Source: Sitta carolinensis | Taxonomy: Eukaryota; Chordata; Aves; Passeriformes; Sittidae | Direction: 5' to 3' | Length of the DNA stretch: 64,000 nt | Assembly (NCBI GenBank): GCA_032173965.1 | Contig: CM063284.1 | Coordinates: 101,742,410 to 101,806,409 of the forward strand | Shown here: one piece after another, positions 1 through 12,100 of the stretch | Layout of the letters: each line of letters opens with the position of its first letter | Numbering within the stretch: the first letter of the stretch is position 1 | Program-made: the position numbers and the translations under genes | The notes under the pieces: model-generated | The model's database searches: none | Told to the model about the DNA's origin: nothing | Seen by the model: the letters and a program-made list of their open reading frames with translations, nothing else

Positions 1-3000
1 AAACTTAAGTGTAGCTGCATGTCTTCTCCTTGCTTAAAGAATTTCGTATTGCCCCTTGTTTCCTCTGATGCTTGATGAGAAATGCAACTCCTGTGGCAGC
101 TTGATAGCTGTCTTTATGAAGGCCTTTGCTAAATGAAAATATTCTCATGGGTTGTTACATTTAGACTACTGGGTCTTTGAAATTTTCCGTGCCATGCTTG
201 TGTTCTGTGTGTAAACAGCTGCTGATAGTTTGATTCCTGTGCCTTTCATCTGCTAAGCACTCCCAAACCTGTACTGAAGCTTTATTTTAAAGAGTTTGCT
301 GCTTCGAGCTGTTAGCAAGCTCTTCTATCAAAGTGGTACGTAGGGCCTAATGTGGTAATTGCATCAGAGCTGCTTTGTGTTTCCACCTTTATCTTCTTCT
401 TTGCTCATGCCTCTCTACCCCATCTGCCCCACCCCCAAACCCAGTCCTGCCAAACTTGGAGTTCAGATAACAAAGCCTGTGCGTACAGGTGTGGTAAGTT
501 GACATTCATAAGAGGCTCAAGTCCGGTAGTGCTCCATGGTTTGAAGGGCTAATTTAGGAGAGAAATGCAGAAGAAGGGTGGTTCTTGTTTCTCCTAATAT
601 GGTAGGGGGGCTGGAATCTAAGATGATCACTTGGAGTGATGACTTTTACTGGGTAGAATCACAGACCTTTTGGCATTTCAGTTGCATTTTCAGTCTGGGA
701 CTGCAGCAGGAGGAAAACAGATAAGTAGCTTTTAAGTGTCTCATGGAAAAAACAGCTCCAACTTTCTGATGGTGGGTTCTGTGACGACCAGTGAATGATG
801 CCTGGGTTGGGCAGGCAGGGTGGTAGACTTCAATACCACAAGCACATTTTGTAAAGTTTGTGTGATTGCCATTGCAATAGCTGTTGTTTAATGTTACTGA
901 AGCAATGCAGTAAATACGTGGTAGCAAATTAATAGTGTCCCCGATGCTTTGATTTGTGTTGTCACCACAGACCAAAGCTGGGACACTGTGCAGTAGGAAA
1001 GGGTTACGAGTAGTGAGTTCAGTTGTGAACAAATGCAGATGTTTAAGTATTAGTGCATATGCTGAGGTGAATTACTCTTTGCTGCACCTCAGATGCAAAG
1101 TGATGTTTCTTACAGAAAGCTATATAGAAATGAATGTGTTTACGGTATTGAAGGGTTGAGAATATTACTTGTGTTTTGCAGAAGTCTGAATCTAAGGTGA
1201 ATTTATTCTTTTGTAGCATGGAGGGCAGTAATTTAGAACAAAACCTGCTGCTCTTATTTTGTGGTTGTGATATCAAATGTCTGGGCTCATAAGATTACAA
1301 TTCTTGCTTTACAGTTAAGCACAAAAATTACTTGCCTGAACAGCAGAACAGAACTCAGTTCTTTCTGCATATAAGTGCTGTATATCCTGAATATCCATAT
1401 GAGAACAATTGATGTAGAGGGTAATAAGTAGCTTTTACTAAAATTTAATAAAAATTAGTTGATTTTAGTAGGTATATCTGCCATATAGATTTTGCAATCA
1501 ATATTGAGAACTCTTTGGGGATGCAGAAGATAAAATGAGAGAACTGTTAATACTAGGTGGGAATCTTGAATCCTTAAAGCTGTCTGTTGTTCAGCTTTCA
1601 GAATTGAAAATTGCTTTTTTAAAAAAAATATATTTCTTGTCTCTGAGTTTCTGTGCCAAAACAAAGAAGGTGTTTCTGCCATGGAGCTGGTAGCAAATAT
1701 AGAACAAAAAGAATACATACAGGCCTTGTTACTGAACAGTCTATGGCACAGAATTGTTCCTGCATTATTAAATAAGAAGAAATAGTAGTTAATTTTTTCA
1801 AATGTGATTTTGTACACCTCTGTGGAAAAGATTTAGTATGAGAGAAGTTGTGAAAGATACAGTGAGGATGAGATACATAGTAGAAAAACCAACTGCCTTG
1901 AAAATTGGCCTAGAGGCTGTGGTTTTATAGGGGACTGAGTTTTAAATGGACCTCTGTTTTGTTGTTGTACGTTCAGCCAAGCTTGGCAGTGGTTGACTAT
2001 GCACCTCTAAATGTAGTCTGCCTCAGCAAGATTGCTGTATAGTTCGTGTTAGTTAATAACTGTGTCAAGTTGTTGTTGTATCCTTGCCATTAAACAGAGA
2101 AGAGTTTAAGGGAAACTGGAGAGCTTAAAGCAGGGGATGTAAATATATGTATTCACACAGTAGAGTATGGACCAGATGCAAGATAGATAGACAAACTTGA
2201 ACAGCTTCTAAAAAAAAAACCCTTAAAACAAATGTTTTGACAGGCAAATGAAGGTACACAGAGGAGAAATTACTTGGCTTGTATAATACAATAGGTTAAT
2301 GACAGACATGGAAGCCAAAGGCAGTGCCTGTCTCGTTATGTGATGCTTCCTAGTGTTTTGACATTATTGTGCAGTTGCTGTTACTCCTCCTGACACCACT
2401 AGTGACTTTAAAATCCTGGGATAGCATGTTCTTAGGGAAACTCCTGTTTTCTCTAGCTCTACTTTTGCATGCTGGTGTGAACAAGTAGGACCAGATTAGA
2501 AGGTTTTTAAGGCTCTGCACTTGCATTAGTTTTCAGTGGTGTCTTTTAAGCTTATATGCTTTCTGTGGATTTGGTCCATACTTGTACCCATTTGAAAAAG
2601 TGGAGAAAAATAAGAAAATTGACCCATAGTTTTTCTGCAGTATATAAGTAATATGTGGTCCTGTTGCCTGGTCTACATTTTGAAGTGGGAAGAAATTTGT
2701 GTGTTCCGCATTTGAATTAGCCAAAATTTGTACTAGTTTTCACCAGCATAGAGTTAAATTTCTCCATAATACTTTGTATGGGACAGTGTTTTGGATTTGT
2801 CCAGAAACTAGTGTTGATAAATAACTGATCCATTAGTTACTGTTGAAGACAGGACTTGAACACTGTCAGGGCCTTTTCTATTCCTCATGATGCTCTCCAG
2901 TGAATAGGTAGCAAATGTGCAAAGTATCCCCATATAAGCTACTGTGAAGAACTTTGACTCTGTCCCAGCTAAACCAATACACTTGAGTTGTTTAAGGGTG

Positions 3001-3342
3001 TGTTTTGCAATTGTAAAAAAGATTTTTCATGACACAGATGGTCCTGTGGTACTTAAAGTACTCAAGGTTGGGTGGAAAGCAGAGTAGGGCTAAGAGGCGA
3101 TATTCAGTTAACAGCCTTTTTGGTATCTGCTTTGGTATAAAGTTGAGGGAATAGCAAAGTGAATCGGCTTATTGAATACTGCAAATATGTCCTTTATGCA
3201 TTTTTAGAGGAAGAGTGGTTAGATGTTGGTGATTCATATTTGTGGCAAGATGAAGACAAAACATCCACTTGAGGGGCTTTGTTGGAATGGGAGTTCTTTG
3301 TTAGAATGGACAAATTCTATTCATTTGGACAAATGGACAGAT

Positions 3343-3422
3343 ATATATTTATTTTCACTTTCATGACATCTACCCAAGTCTTTTGACTTGAATAGATGTT
3401 ATGAAAATGGAAATGAATATGT
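3343..3422. repeat. 80-bp near-perfect palindrome (hairpin), 38-bp arms, 4-nt loop
   Basis: The left arm 3343-3380 and right arm 3385-3422 are inverted copies separated only by TTTT. They align over 38 positions without gaps; I count 7 differences, all transitions. In a transcript of the + strand, four of these become G-U wobble pairs and three are C-A mismatches, so about 35 of 38 positions would pair. The loop-proximal bases CAAGTC/GACTTG pair perfectly. It may be a fossil short inverted-repeat transposon, a miRNA-like precursor or a chance inverted duplication. I do not recognise a named family. Confidence 0.8.
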
Positions 3423-4094
3423 AACGTAACTGTAACAGCACTTTAGTAGAACTATAAACTGTTCATGTGCTGATTGATTTGTTTTTACCACCATTTTCTT
3501 CCCTGTGTTATGGTTGTGTTAATCAAGATGCTGTCATTTGAATGATCTCTTCTGTGCCTATGCGCTCAGATGCTGGAACTATTCAAATAATAAATGTTGT
3601 TTGGTACCAGAGGCACATCAAGCTCAATGTAGTGCTAAGCCTAATTTTACAATTCATAAACTCAGCAGAGCCAAATCCACACAACTCACTGTTTGAACTA
3701 GTAGGAGACGTCAAACAGATAAATTGTAAGCAGATGCTCATATTTTTATCATTGGTATTTACATCTGATATAGAGTGGATTTTGCAGTTGGGTTGACTTA
3801 ATGCGATTCATGAGGCAAAATTCGTAGAAAAATAAATGTAGAGGGTACAGGGAGGAACACAGAACAATGCTGAGGTTGAGAAGAGAGAAATGGAAGGAGT
3901 AAAATTGGTAGTGCATGTAATGGTCAGCATTTTATTTTTTTGTATTCATGAGTTTGATATCTAAATAATTATTGTCAGCAGTATAGTTATTTTTATGTTG
4001 GTATTTTGACATAGTTTCTTGAATTTATTTTTTTTTAATTTACAATGTGATCAACTGACACTGAAACAGAAAAACAGGACCCTAATTTCACTGT

Positions 4095-4255
4095 CTAGTT
4101 TGGAGAGAAGAGGGCTGAGGAGTGACTTCATCACTTTCTGTATGTTCCTGAGAATGGGAAGTGATATAACTTTTGGTCAGCCCTGATGTGGTTAGGCAGT
4201 TGGACTGGATGATAGCTGAAGATGCCTTCAACTGAAATAGTCTAGGTGTGAGATG
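4095..4255 (+). mobile_element. Old CR1 LINE 3' fragment
   Basis: The piece starting GGAGAGAAGAGGGCTGAGG followed by GACTTCATCAC resembles the CR1 3' region. The later piece, with GTTGGACTGGATGATAGCTG and CCTTCAACTG, matches the terminal CR1 segment. Much of the usual sequence between them is missing and divergence is high, so this is an old, internally deleted copy. Confidence 0.55.
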
Positions 4256-5845
4256 GCAGAACTGAAAACACAGAAAAATCTCTGGTCTCAGCTGGATTGC
4301 TGTGTTGAATTAAAGGCCTATGAGCCTGTGAAAGGATGTTGTTTGTTAACAAAGTTCCTTGTTAACTTAACCTGGCATAAAGTCCTAGCTTGCATTAGGA
4401 GTTCATTTTTACTCGCCTCCCACTTCCTCTGAAAATAAAACTGACTCTTGCAAAAAGCCCAAACTAAACAACAAAAATTAAACCCAAACAAACCCACAAA
4501 CCCAAACCAAACACAAGTTTGTAAACCTCGGGTTGCTAAACACTTTCCCTTTGTGTTGCAATAGCTTGTTGCAGCTGGTCTTTCTTTTCAGCCTTCCCTT
4601 CCTCCCCCTGCATTTTGTTATTCTATTCTATATCTTAGACATATCCAACACCACTAATTCCTCTTCTCAGATTGCTCTTCCATTTCCTTTGGCTCCTAGT
4701 ACACTTTCTTCCTTTCTCCCATCTTTTAGATTGTTCTTACACACTTGCTCTTTCCCCATCACTTTTTCATTTGATTTCTGGCAAGAATTTCATGTCCTGT
4801 CAGCAACTGCAAAATCTGTTCCTTTGTGCAAGGATGGGATCAGTTGATGTCCATGGATTCTCTATGTAGAAAATAGGAGAATTACTTTGTTGGCAAAAGG
4901 GTGCCATTAACTTAAACTGTCTAAAAATACAACTCTCCCAGAGCTCAGTGTTTGTCTTTTGACATTTGAAGTAAGTAAGGGAGGTGTTCATGCAGTGGTA
5001 GCTGTTTATGTATTCTGAATGTTGAAAATAATCACATTATTTGGTAAGCAATTTATATAGCACAGCATAATTGTATGGAAAGTAAAAGACAATAATCTTT
5101 TTTCTTTCTTTTGTAGAGTTCCTTTAAAAAAAAAAGTAATTGTTGGACTTAGAGATCTGTCTTCTGATCTTCTCTATTTGCAGGTTTTGAAAAGGCATTT
5201 CAGAGAGATTTGGCTAGACTGAATAATAGGGGTAGTGTACTGTAGTGTTGTGTTTTCAGGACTAATGGAGGTGACTTTTCAAACAGATGATCTCATTTGC
5301 AGACAGAAGTGTGCGTTTGCTATGGGAGTGAGTTTTAGAGCAGTTTTGAGGGCATTTGGAAACTAAAAAGGTGGCAATTCAAATCCTAATTCTTAAGTAG
5401 CTTGGCAGAACAGGATTCGACTTCTTTTTACTTCTTTGTTTCTATGTTGGTAAAACAGTCTGTATATGAAGTTCCCTGATGATTTGCTGGTTAATAATTA
5501 TGCAGTAGGCGAATTGTGCCCATTTTGTTTGGTAGTCAGATCTAGTAACATACTCTGATTTTTTCTTTTTTTGACATGCTTAATTTAGATTTTTCTGTTT
5601 TAGAACAAAGTCTTTTTGGTCTGTTAGATCATGTTGTGTAAACTCTGGGCTACCTACAGCTATGATTTGAGAACATGTCTTCAAAAAGCTGACTTTACAA
5701 TTAGATAGAAGTCATTTGCTTGAGAAAAACGTAAGATATAAAAATACTTAGGAAGTTTAGTGATGAATCTTACTTGGAACTTAGAGAAAATGACTCAAAA
5801 TCCATTTATACATCATCAGTCACACTTATATAGTAAAGACTTTAT

Positions 5846-5868
5846 GGGAGCTGGGGAAGGGGCTGGGG
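5846..5868 (+). other. G-quadruplex motif just upstream of the first visible exon
   Basis: Four G runs (GGG, GGGG, GGGG, GGGG) are separated by loops of 4, 2 and 2 nt on the sense strand. This meets the G3+N1-7 rule. It ends 144 nt before exon 6013-6148. Formation in vivo is an inference. Confidence 0.7.
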
Positions 5869-6012
5869 AAGCTGTGGGTACAGTGTAATGCAGTTACTAA
5901 ATATGTTGTCAATGGGACCTTGCCTAGACTTCTGTATTTCAGACCAACAACAGACATCATTCTAGTGTCAAACTACTGTGATTATAAGGAATATTTCTGA
6001 TGTCTCTGATAG

Positions 6013-6148
6013 TTGGTGTGGATGACTACAGCTCAGAGTCTGATGTGATTATTATACCTTCAGCCCTGGACTTTGTCTCACAAGATGAAATGTTGACGCC
6101 TTTGGGAAGATTGGACAAGTACGCTGCAAGTGAGAACATATTTAACAG
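6013..6148 (+). CDS. PPP4R1: PPP4R1 exon: N-terminal region, [11 protein letters not shown] to ENIFN
   Basis: This is the first coding exon in the window. It contributes 2 nt of a split codon, 44 codons and 2 nt of an Arg codon. The peptide begins with an acidic, Ser-rich stretch (DDYSSESDV) and leads through [20 protein letters not shown] into the first HEAT helices. It is almost identical to human PPP4R1. The acceptor AG is at 6011-6012 and the donor GTATGC starts at 6149. The following intron is about 7.2 kb. Confidence 0.96.
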
Positions 6149-9100
6149 GTATGCTTTTTAAATGTTCTGTCTGGCTAATGGTATGCAAACTATTCATCTG
6201 ATTCAAATCTGACTGAAGTTAATTTGCATAGAATACAAATAATTTCAAAAAACCCAACACCTTTACAAAGCTCTTCAGTTTCTATCTGTGTTTCTGTTTG
6301 CTCGTGCACCTCCTACTTAGAGAGCAAAATATTAATGATAACAGAAAAACAGCAGTTCACCTTTTAAGCAAATGTAGTAAAGGACTTCTTGAACTTCTTC
6401 ATTAATTGGAGCACATAATTAGGGTTTTTTTGCAGATGCTAACATTCCTGTTGGCACAGGACTGTAAGGTGATAGTTAACCCCATCCATAACTCTGTGTA
6501 AAAGTGAGTTTAAGAAAATACTTCATGAAAGGTCAGGAGAACATAATGAATAGCCAAGAGATTGGCAAGAGAAACCCAAGAACTTTATTTCAGAATCAAT
6601 CTTCTCTGTAGTTCACAGTTTGAGAATTGCTCCTTTGGGTTATTGAAAGTGAACTTGCCCAGTTAATACCATGTTCTGCATTTTCCCCTTTTTATATTTG
6701 TAATGCCACTGAGATGGTTGTTTCATTTAAAAGCACAGGTATTTTAGCATACCTCAGACAGATACACATCCCACTCCATCCTCTTGCACTCAGACGCTCT
6801 GCACTCAAATGGAGAAATTCAAACCCATGGTTTGATTGGAACTGTAAATGGTAACAGGATCACAGAAATGTATAAAATATGTTAACATGGAGATTTTCTG
6901 GTATTTTATTTGAACATGGTTTAGTTTGGGCTTCAAGTAAGCTTTTAATGAAGTGTGTTTGCTTTAATGTTGAATTCTTAATACAGTAATACGCAGAAGC
7001 AAAGTCTCTGGTCAACCACCCAATAGGATAGTGTCTGTTCTGTTGTTCATGGCCGGGGTTTGGAAAGGATTTAGCCCTGTTCTTAGCTTTAATCACGTGA
7101 ACTGTACTTAAAATTCCACACTACGTGTGTGAGCATACCATTGAATCAAAGCTGGAAATTGCAGAATGGTTTCTCTTGTTATAACCTGCATAAACCTATA
7201 CGCACAGATGAGTTCTGAAATAAGCTTCATTTTCAAATTTTATTTTTTCCTGAAATCCAAAGTTTGCTGTATTTTACCAAGTAAGATGAAATTGAGACTT
7301 ACACTACCAGGGGAGAGTTTTTGTGTGCTTTGACTTTTCATGGGGAGGGGAGGAGAGGAGCCTTCAGGGAGGGCTCCAGGTGACAATTATGTAGTAGGAG
7401 TCAGTAGGGAGGAGAGCAAACTGAGAAACTCAAGTTGTGTGTCTTGAATTTTAACCAAGGATGCCGGTCCTAATATTTTACTTGTCCACCTAAGAAGAAA
7501 ACTGTGTCTTGATTTCTCAGTACGGATTGCATTGGATATGGGGTATCCATAAACTAGGAGTCTTTTTAATTGCTCTGCCCAGTTTTATGCATCCTGTGCT
7601 TTCCTGCAGGGGAAGGTGGTCAGAGTAACTGTAGTTTTTCCTGATGTTTTTTTTCCTGTGTTTGCTTGTTTGGATTATTTTTGCTGATACAAACATTTTT
7701 TTTTTAATCCTAGCTCTCTTCGTAGGCCTATTGTGTTATGTAACATAAGAAAATACAGGAAATAGCAAATGATAATTGTTCGTGGTATAACTGTGAGTAG
7801 TACTTAGATCACAATAAGTGATAGACACTGCTGAAGTCAGTTTATGATGATTCAGCATTAGTCAGTCTCTGAATAATAGGAGGGATTTCTGCTAAGCAGA
7901 GGAACTGGAGCATTTAATAGGAAAAAGATTAATTAAATTACATTTGTTTATTCCTATGCCTTAGTATGATATCAGCACATCCAAGTACTAATGAGTAGTT
8001 TAAAAGTTTTTAAATATTGTGATTGAGTTAATAAAGTTTCAGTTGTTTCTGTGATCTGGAACTTGCATTTCTGTGGAAGTTTCATATTACACATTCCAAA
8101 CTCTTGAAACATAATCATTGAATCTGGGTAAATTAGGGTAAGATGTCTTTTTCTCCTTTAATTGGATGAATTTGCTTTTAGTATGGCAGTTTTTAATCTT
8201 GAAATTTCATTTTAGGAATTACTTCTCTTTGAATTTGGTTTTATTACCCTTTTATATTTGGTTAATTATCTACTTGTGTAGCATACTTACAGTCTGTGAT
8301 TGTATTAAATGATTAAAGTGAAGGGATTTTTAACAACTGCTGCAAAAGTCTAGTCTCCTTTAAGTGGATTCCTTGAGCACTCATGATTTCTCAGCCACTT
8401 CTTTTTGAAACAGAAATGGATCAGTGTCTGTGTCCTAAAAAATTTCAGGACATGGGGCTTGGAAGTAGGAATGTCTTCTTTGTTTAAATATGTTAGATTT
8501 TTGAAAGAAGAGAGAGAGAGGTAGGGAATCCTTTAACAGCTTCCCAAGTGGTGGAAGGAGTTGCTTTGTGACAACTTTTGGGATGTTACGGTTTACATTT
8601 ATATTGGTTTAGGTGTTTCTCATGAGCACCACAGATGTTGCCTTAGTTTATGAGAATGGAGGGGAACCTGACAAATACTACAATAAATGATCTCTGTTTT
8701 GTCTGTAAAATCAGGCAAGTGGGAGTCTTGCTGTTGTGTGATTATCGAAGAGGCAGCCTCCAGACCAATTTGAGATGCATCTCTAGCATATGCCTTAATA
8801 ATCCAACATCACATTGCAGCAGGAGTAGATGTTGAGCAGAAAGCCAAAGCCACCACCCTAAAACACAGGATCTTCTTGTGTCTGGTACCACTGGGGTGTG
8901 TATGTACATACAAGGATGATGATTCCCTTTTGCTACTTGCTTTAAAAACGAGTTGCTAGTTGCTGGTGCAGTTTGCAGCATAGCTTTTGTCTCTTTTTTA
9001 GTCTTAAAATCCCTTATGGATTTTTCTAATCTTTATTGCCATGAACTTGCTTCCATTCCTCATTAAGAAGGCTCAGAAGTGTAGACCACTCACCAGTAAA

Positions 9101-12100
9101 TCTATTTGAATAGTGAGGCAGTTTCTGAACACAGATCCTTCATTTTCATAAGCCTAAGAGGAATTATTGCTGTTTCTTTCACTTCAAACCAAAACACATA
9201 TTGTCAGGAGACTTTGGTTCATGAGTATGCTCAGGCTTGGCTATCAAGACTGTATCTGCATATCGATGGAGATAGTTTGAAGCTATCCTCTTGCCAGACT
9301 TCTTTGTGTTTTGAAGTACTTCTTTGCTTTTCCCTTGGGAGAATACCTGATGTCATTTGAAAATGTTTTTTGGCAACAGTCAAACTTAAAATACTCATAG
9401 AACAGCAGTGAGGATATACTGGATCTCACAGAGGGATTAAGCATATGCGTGTACTCACAGCTTATAAGTAACACTTGAATAGGAACTTCATTTAACTGTG
9501 TATTTCAAAACTGGGACTTTCATGCATGAAGTACCCCAACTAAAACAGAGGAATGCTGTAATTACTGGAGCCCTGCCATAATGTGTATGAAAAACCTAAG
9601 AAAGTTTTGTGGGATGTCAAGACTACCTTGCCTTATTTTCGTTTAGGGATGATCAGATTAAAGTTAATTGAGGATTTGATTGCCCACAGCTGCAGTTGTT
9701 TCTCTCTTCCCTTCTGTCTCTGTAGCCTACTAGCCCAGTGTAGTTTCTTGTTTGGGTATTTGAGTACTGACAGTAAGGAAGTGCTAAGCTCATGCTGAAG
9801 ACATACAGGTGAAACTACACTGGCTTTATTCTGATAGCGACAGTCCTCATCATTTTAGCATAAATTACATTATTTCTCCTGATCTCTAACTTTATTTTTG
9901 TCTCAGTGTTTCTGATCCCACTGTATGTCAAAAAAAAGAAAAATGTAGTAAAAAATGAAACCTCAAAACAGGGGGTTTTTTGCATATTAATTTGCAGGTC
10001 TGTGCATACCAAATAAATTATTTAAATATAACAGTATAGCATGAGAAATTTTACCTTTTAAAGTATGTTAAAATGATTTAAGCTGAACTTAAATCCTTTA
10101 ACAAAGGACAGAACTTTTCCAAAGCACTATGAAAATTCGTAATTACTTCAACAATGCTTGAATGTAACTCTGCATGTTTAGCCTTTCTTCATAAGGGTAC
10201 AAAGATGTTGATTCTGAAATTCGGAGTTTATTCTGAGTAGTCTCTGAGCTTGTTTGGGGAGAACACTGCCAAGCTCAATTACTACTGCCAGTATTAATTT
10301 AAACACAAAATGTCATTGGTGCTCTCAGGCACTTGCTCTGACTCTTCAGGATGTCTTGTGCAGGCTGAGAGTTGGACTCAGTGATCTTTATGGAACCCTT
10401 CCAACTCAGCATATTCTGTGATTCTATGAAATTCTGATTTGTAAGTTCTGAAAAAATGGGCAAAGAAAAACAAGTATCTTTTTTTCTTTTATTTTTCTCT
10501 GGTTTTGTTTCAGTTGTTTGGTTTTTTTTTTCCCCCAAATTATGCTTATTAGCTACATGTGCTCCTTGTGCAGATTAAGTAATTTAAATTCTAAAGTAGA
10601 AATTTATTAAAGGGCTAATGATGTTCAAAGGAGTTTGAATAAGCAAAGCAAGGATATTTATAGTTCTTCTCTGAGTATATTCTCACATCCTATATTATGT
10701 CTCTGTGTACAGTCTTCAAAATACCTGTCACCTGCATGTGGGCATAAAGGCAGGATGTTTGTAATCTATTCCCATTTTGTGTTGCTCCTAATTGCAGTTA
10801 AGTGTACCTACAACATATCCTATCAGTTTTTCCTAATGTTGGACAAGCTCCTGAAATTTTAGATTTTGCTAAATATCCTCCACTTCTGCACATAATATTG
10901 GAAGTGCTTGTACTGCATGCTACATTGCAGCCTTTGACCTCTGGCCTTTCTTTAGTGTGTAAACTATTTAATGGATAAATAGATGTATTGCTGCTTAGGT
11001 GGCAGTCATGGAACAAGCACACCTTGGCAGAACTAGATCATAGCCTATAATGTTTGGAGAATATGAGTGCCATAATCTCCCTGGATGGATGGATGGATGG
11101 ATGGATGGATGGATGGATGGATGGATGGAGTTTTGCATTTACTCTGTGACTACTGGCTGTCTACCCATTTAGGTTTGCTAAAGCAAGTTTGCCCTTTGGT
11201 GTTTTCCTTCTTACCAGAATCTCCTTATTGTAAAAGTAATCCATTGATTCCTTTACAAGCTGAAGAGGGAAATACCATCTGGATGCAGGTGGAGGCCATC
11301 CTACATTTAGTGCGTGGAATAAGTTGATAGGTCAAGTCTACTTCAGGGTAGGATTTCTGTTTTCATTGCCTCCTCTTGAGCAGGTTTATGGCTCTCTGGC
11401 ATAGCCACGTGTCCAACCCACAGGAACTAGTGAAGACACTGTGAGATTCAGCCACTACAGTCCAGCTCTATGAGGAGATGAAAGTCTTCTCAAAACTTAC
11501 AGCATAGAAGAGAGCCATTCCATAGTCCCCAGGAGCCAGATGGGATTTTGAGCTGTTTATTAGATGGGTTGTAGTGCTGTTCACTGTGGTTCCTTACTTG
11601 CTGAGGCTCAGTGGGTTAGTTGACTTGTCTCTCACTTTCCAAGACTACATTTAATATGTAGGAGACACGTGTCCACACAGGCTGGTTTATGAAATTGCTT
11701 CATCTGTTCCTCTTCTCTTTTCAGAGGTGTCCAGCCCCTTAAAAGACCAAGTCAACTCTGCTTCTAGGTTAGTGTGTCATGCAGTCTGTTTCCCTCTGTT
11801 AGGGTTTTGATGGCTGAATTTTAACTGTGTATCAAGAGCTCTGCTGAGAGATGTACTTCTGTGGAGTCGAAAAGACTGAGGGAGAGGAAATTTGTTAAAG
11901 GCAAACGGTTTCTTCAGTTTGTTTTTTTAGATTTTGTACATCTGTGTGTCAAAACAGTTTAGTTCAAAATAGTTCTGCAAGTGGCCAACGTGAAATATTT
12001 AAATTACTGATTTTCAGTGGGAGAAAATGTATGCTTTGGGATTTCATGGAAACCTCCTGCCTTTCTCCGATTGCATGGAATTGTGAAGTTCTTGAGCTTC

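Larger units (their letters stand above)
1..6012 (+). other. PPP4R1: PPP4R1 intron 1 (3' part)
   Basis: AT-rich sequence with no ORF that looks like an exon and no CpG-rich promoter region. The acceptor at 6011-6012 (ctgatAG) splices into a codon whose last two bases are TT. This fits the Phe that precedes GVDD in human PPP4R1, so exon 1 should end one base into that codon and lies further left. Contents seen: an 80-bp hairpin (3343-3422), a CR1 remnant (4095-4255), an A/C-rich patch (about 4445-4515), a pyrimidine-rich stretch (about 4565-4760) and a G-quadruplex motif (5846-5868). Confidence 0.85.

Noticed and set aside
4565..4760. Pyrimidine-rich stretch as a processed pseudogene or exon
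   Set aside because: No coding similarity, no poly(A) tail, no target duplication; composition alone explains the open frames.
1..6012. A first coding exon of PPP4R1
   Set aside because: I looked for sequence coding the roughly 18 N-terminal residues ending just before GVDD with a donor one base into a Phe codon and found none; no CpG-rich promoter is visible.
11085..11327. Frame beginning with repeated Met-Asp-Gly-Trp
   Set aside because: Product of the TGGA microsatellite.
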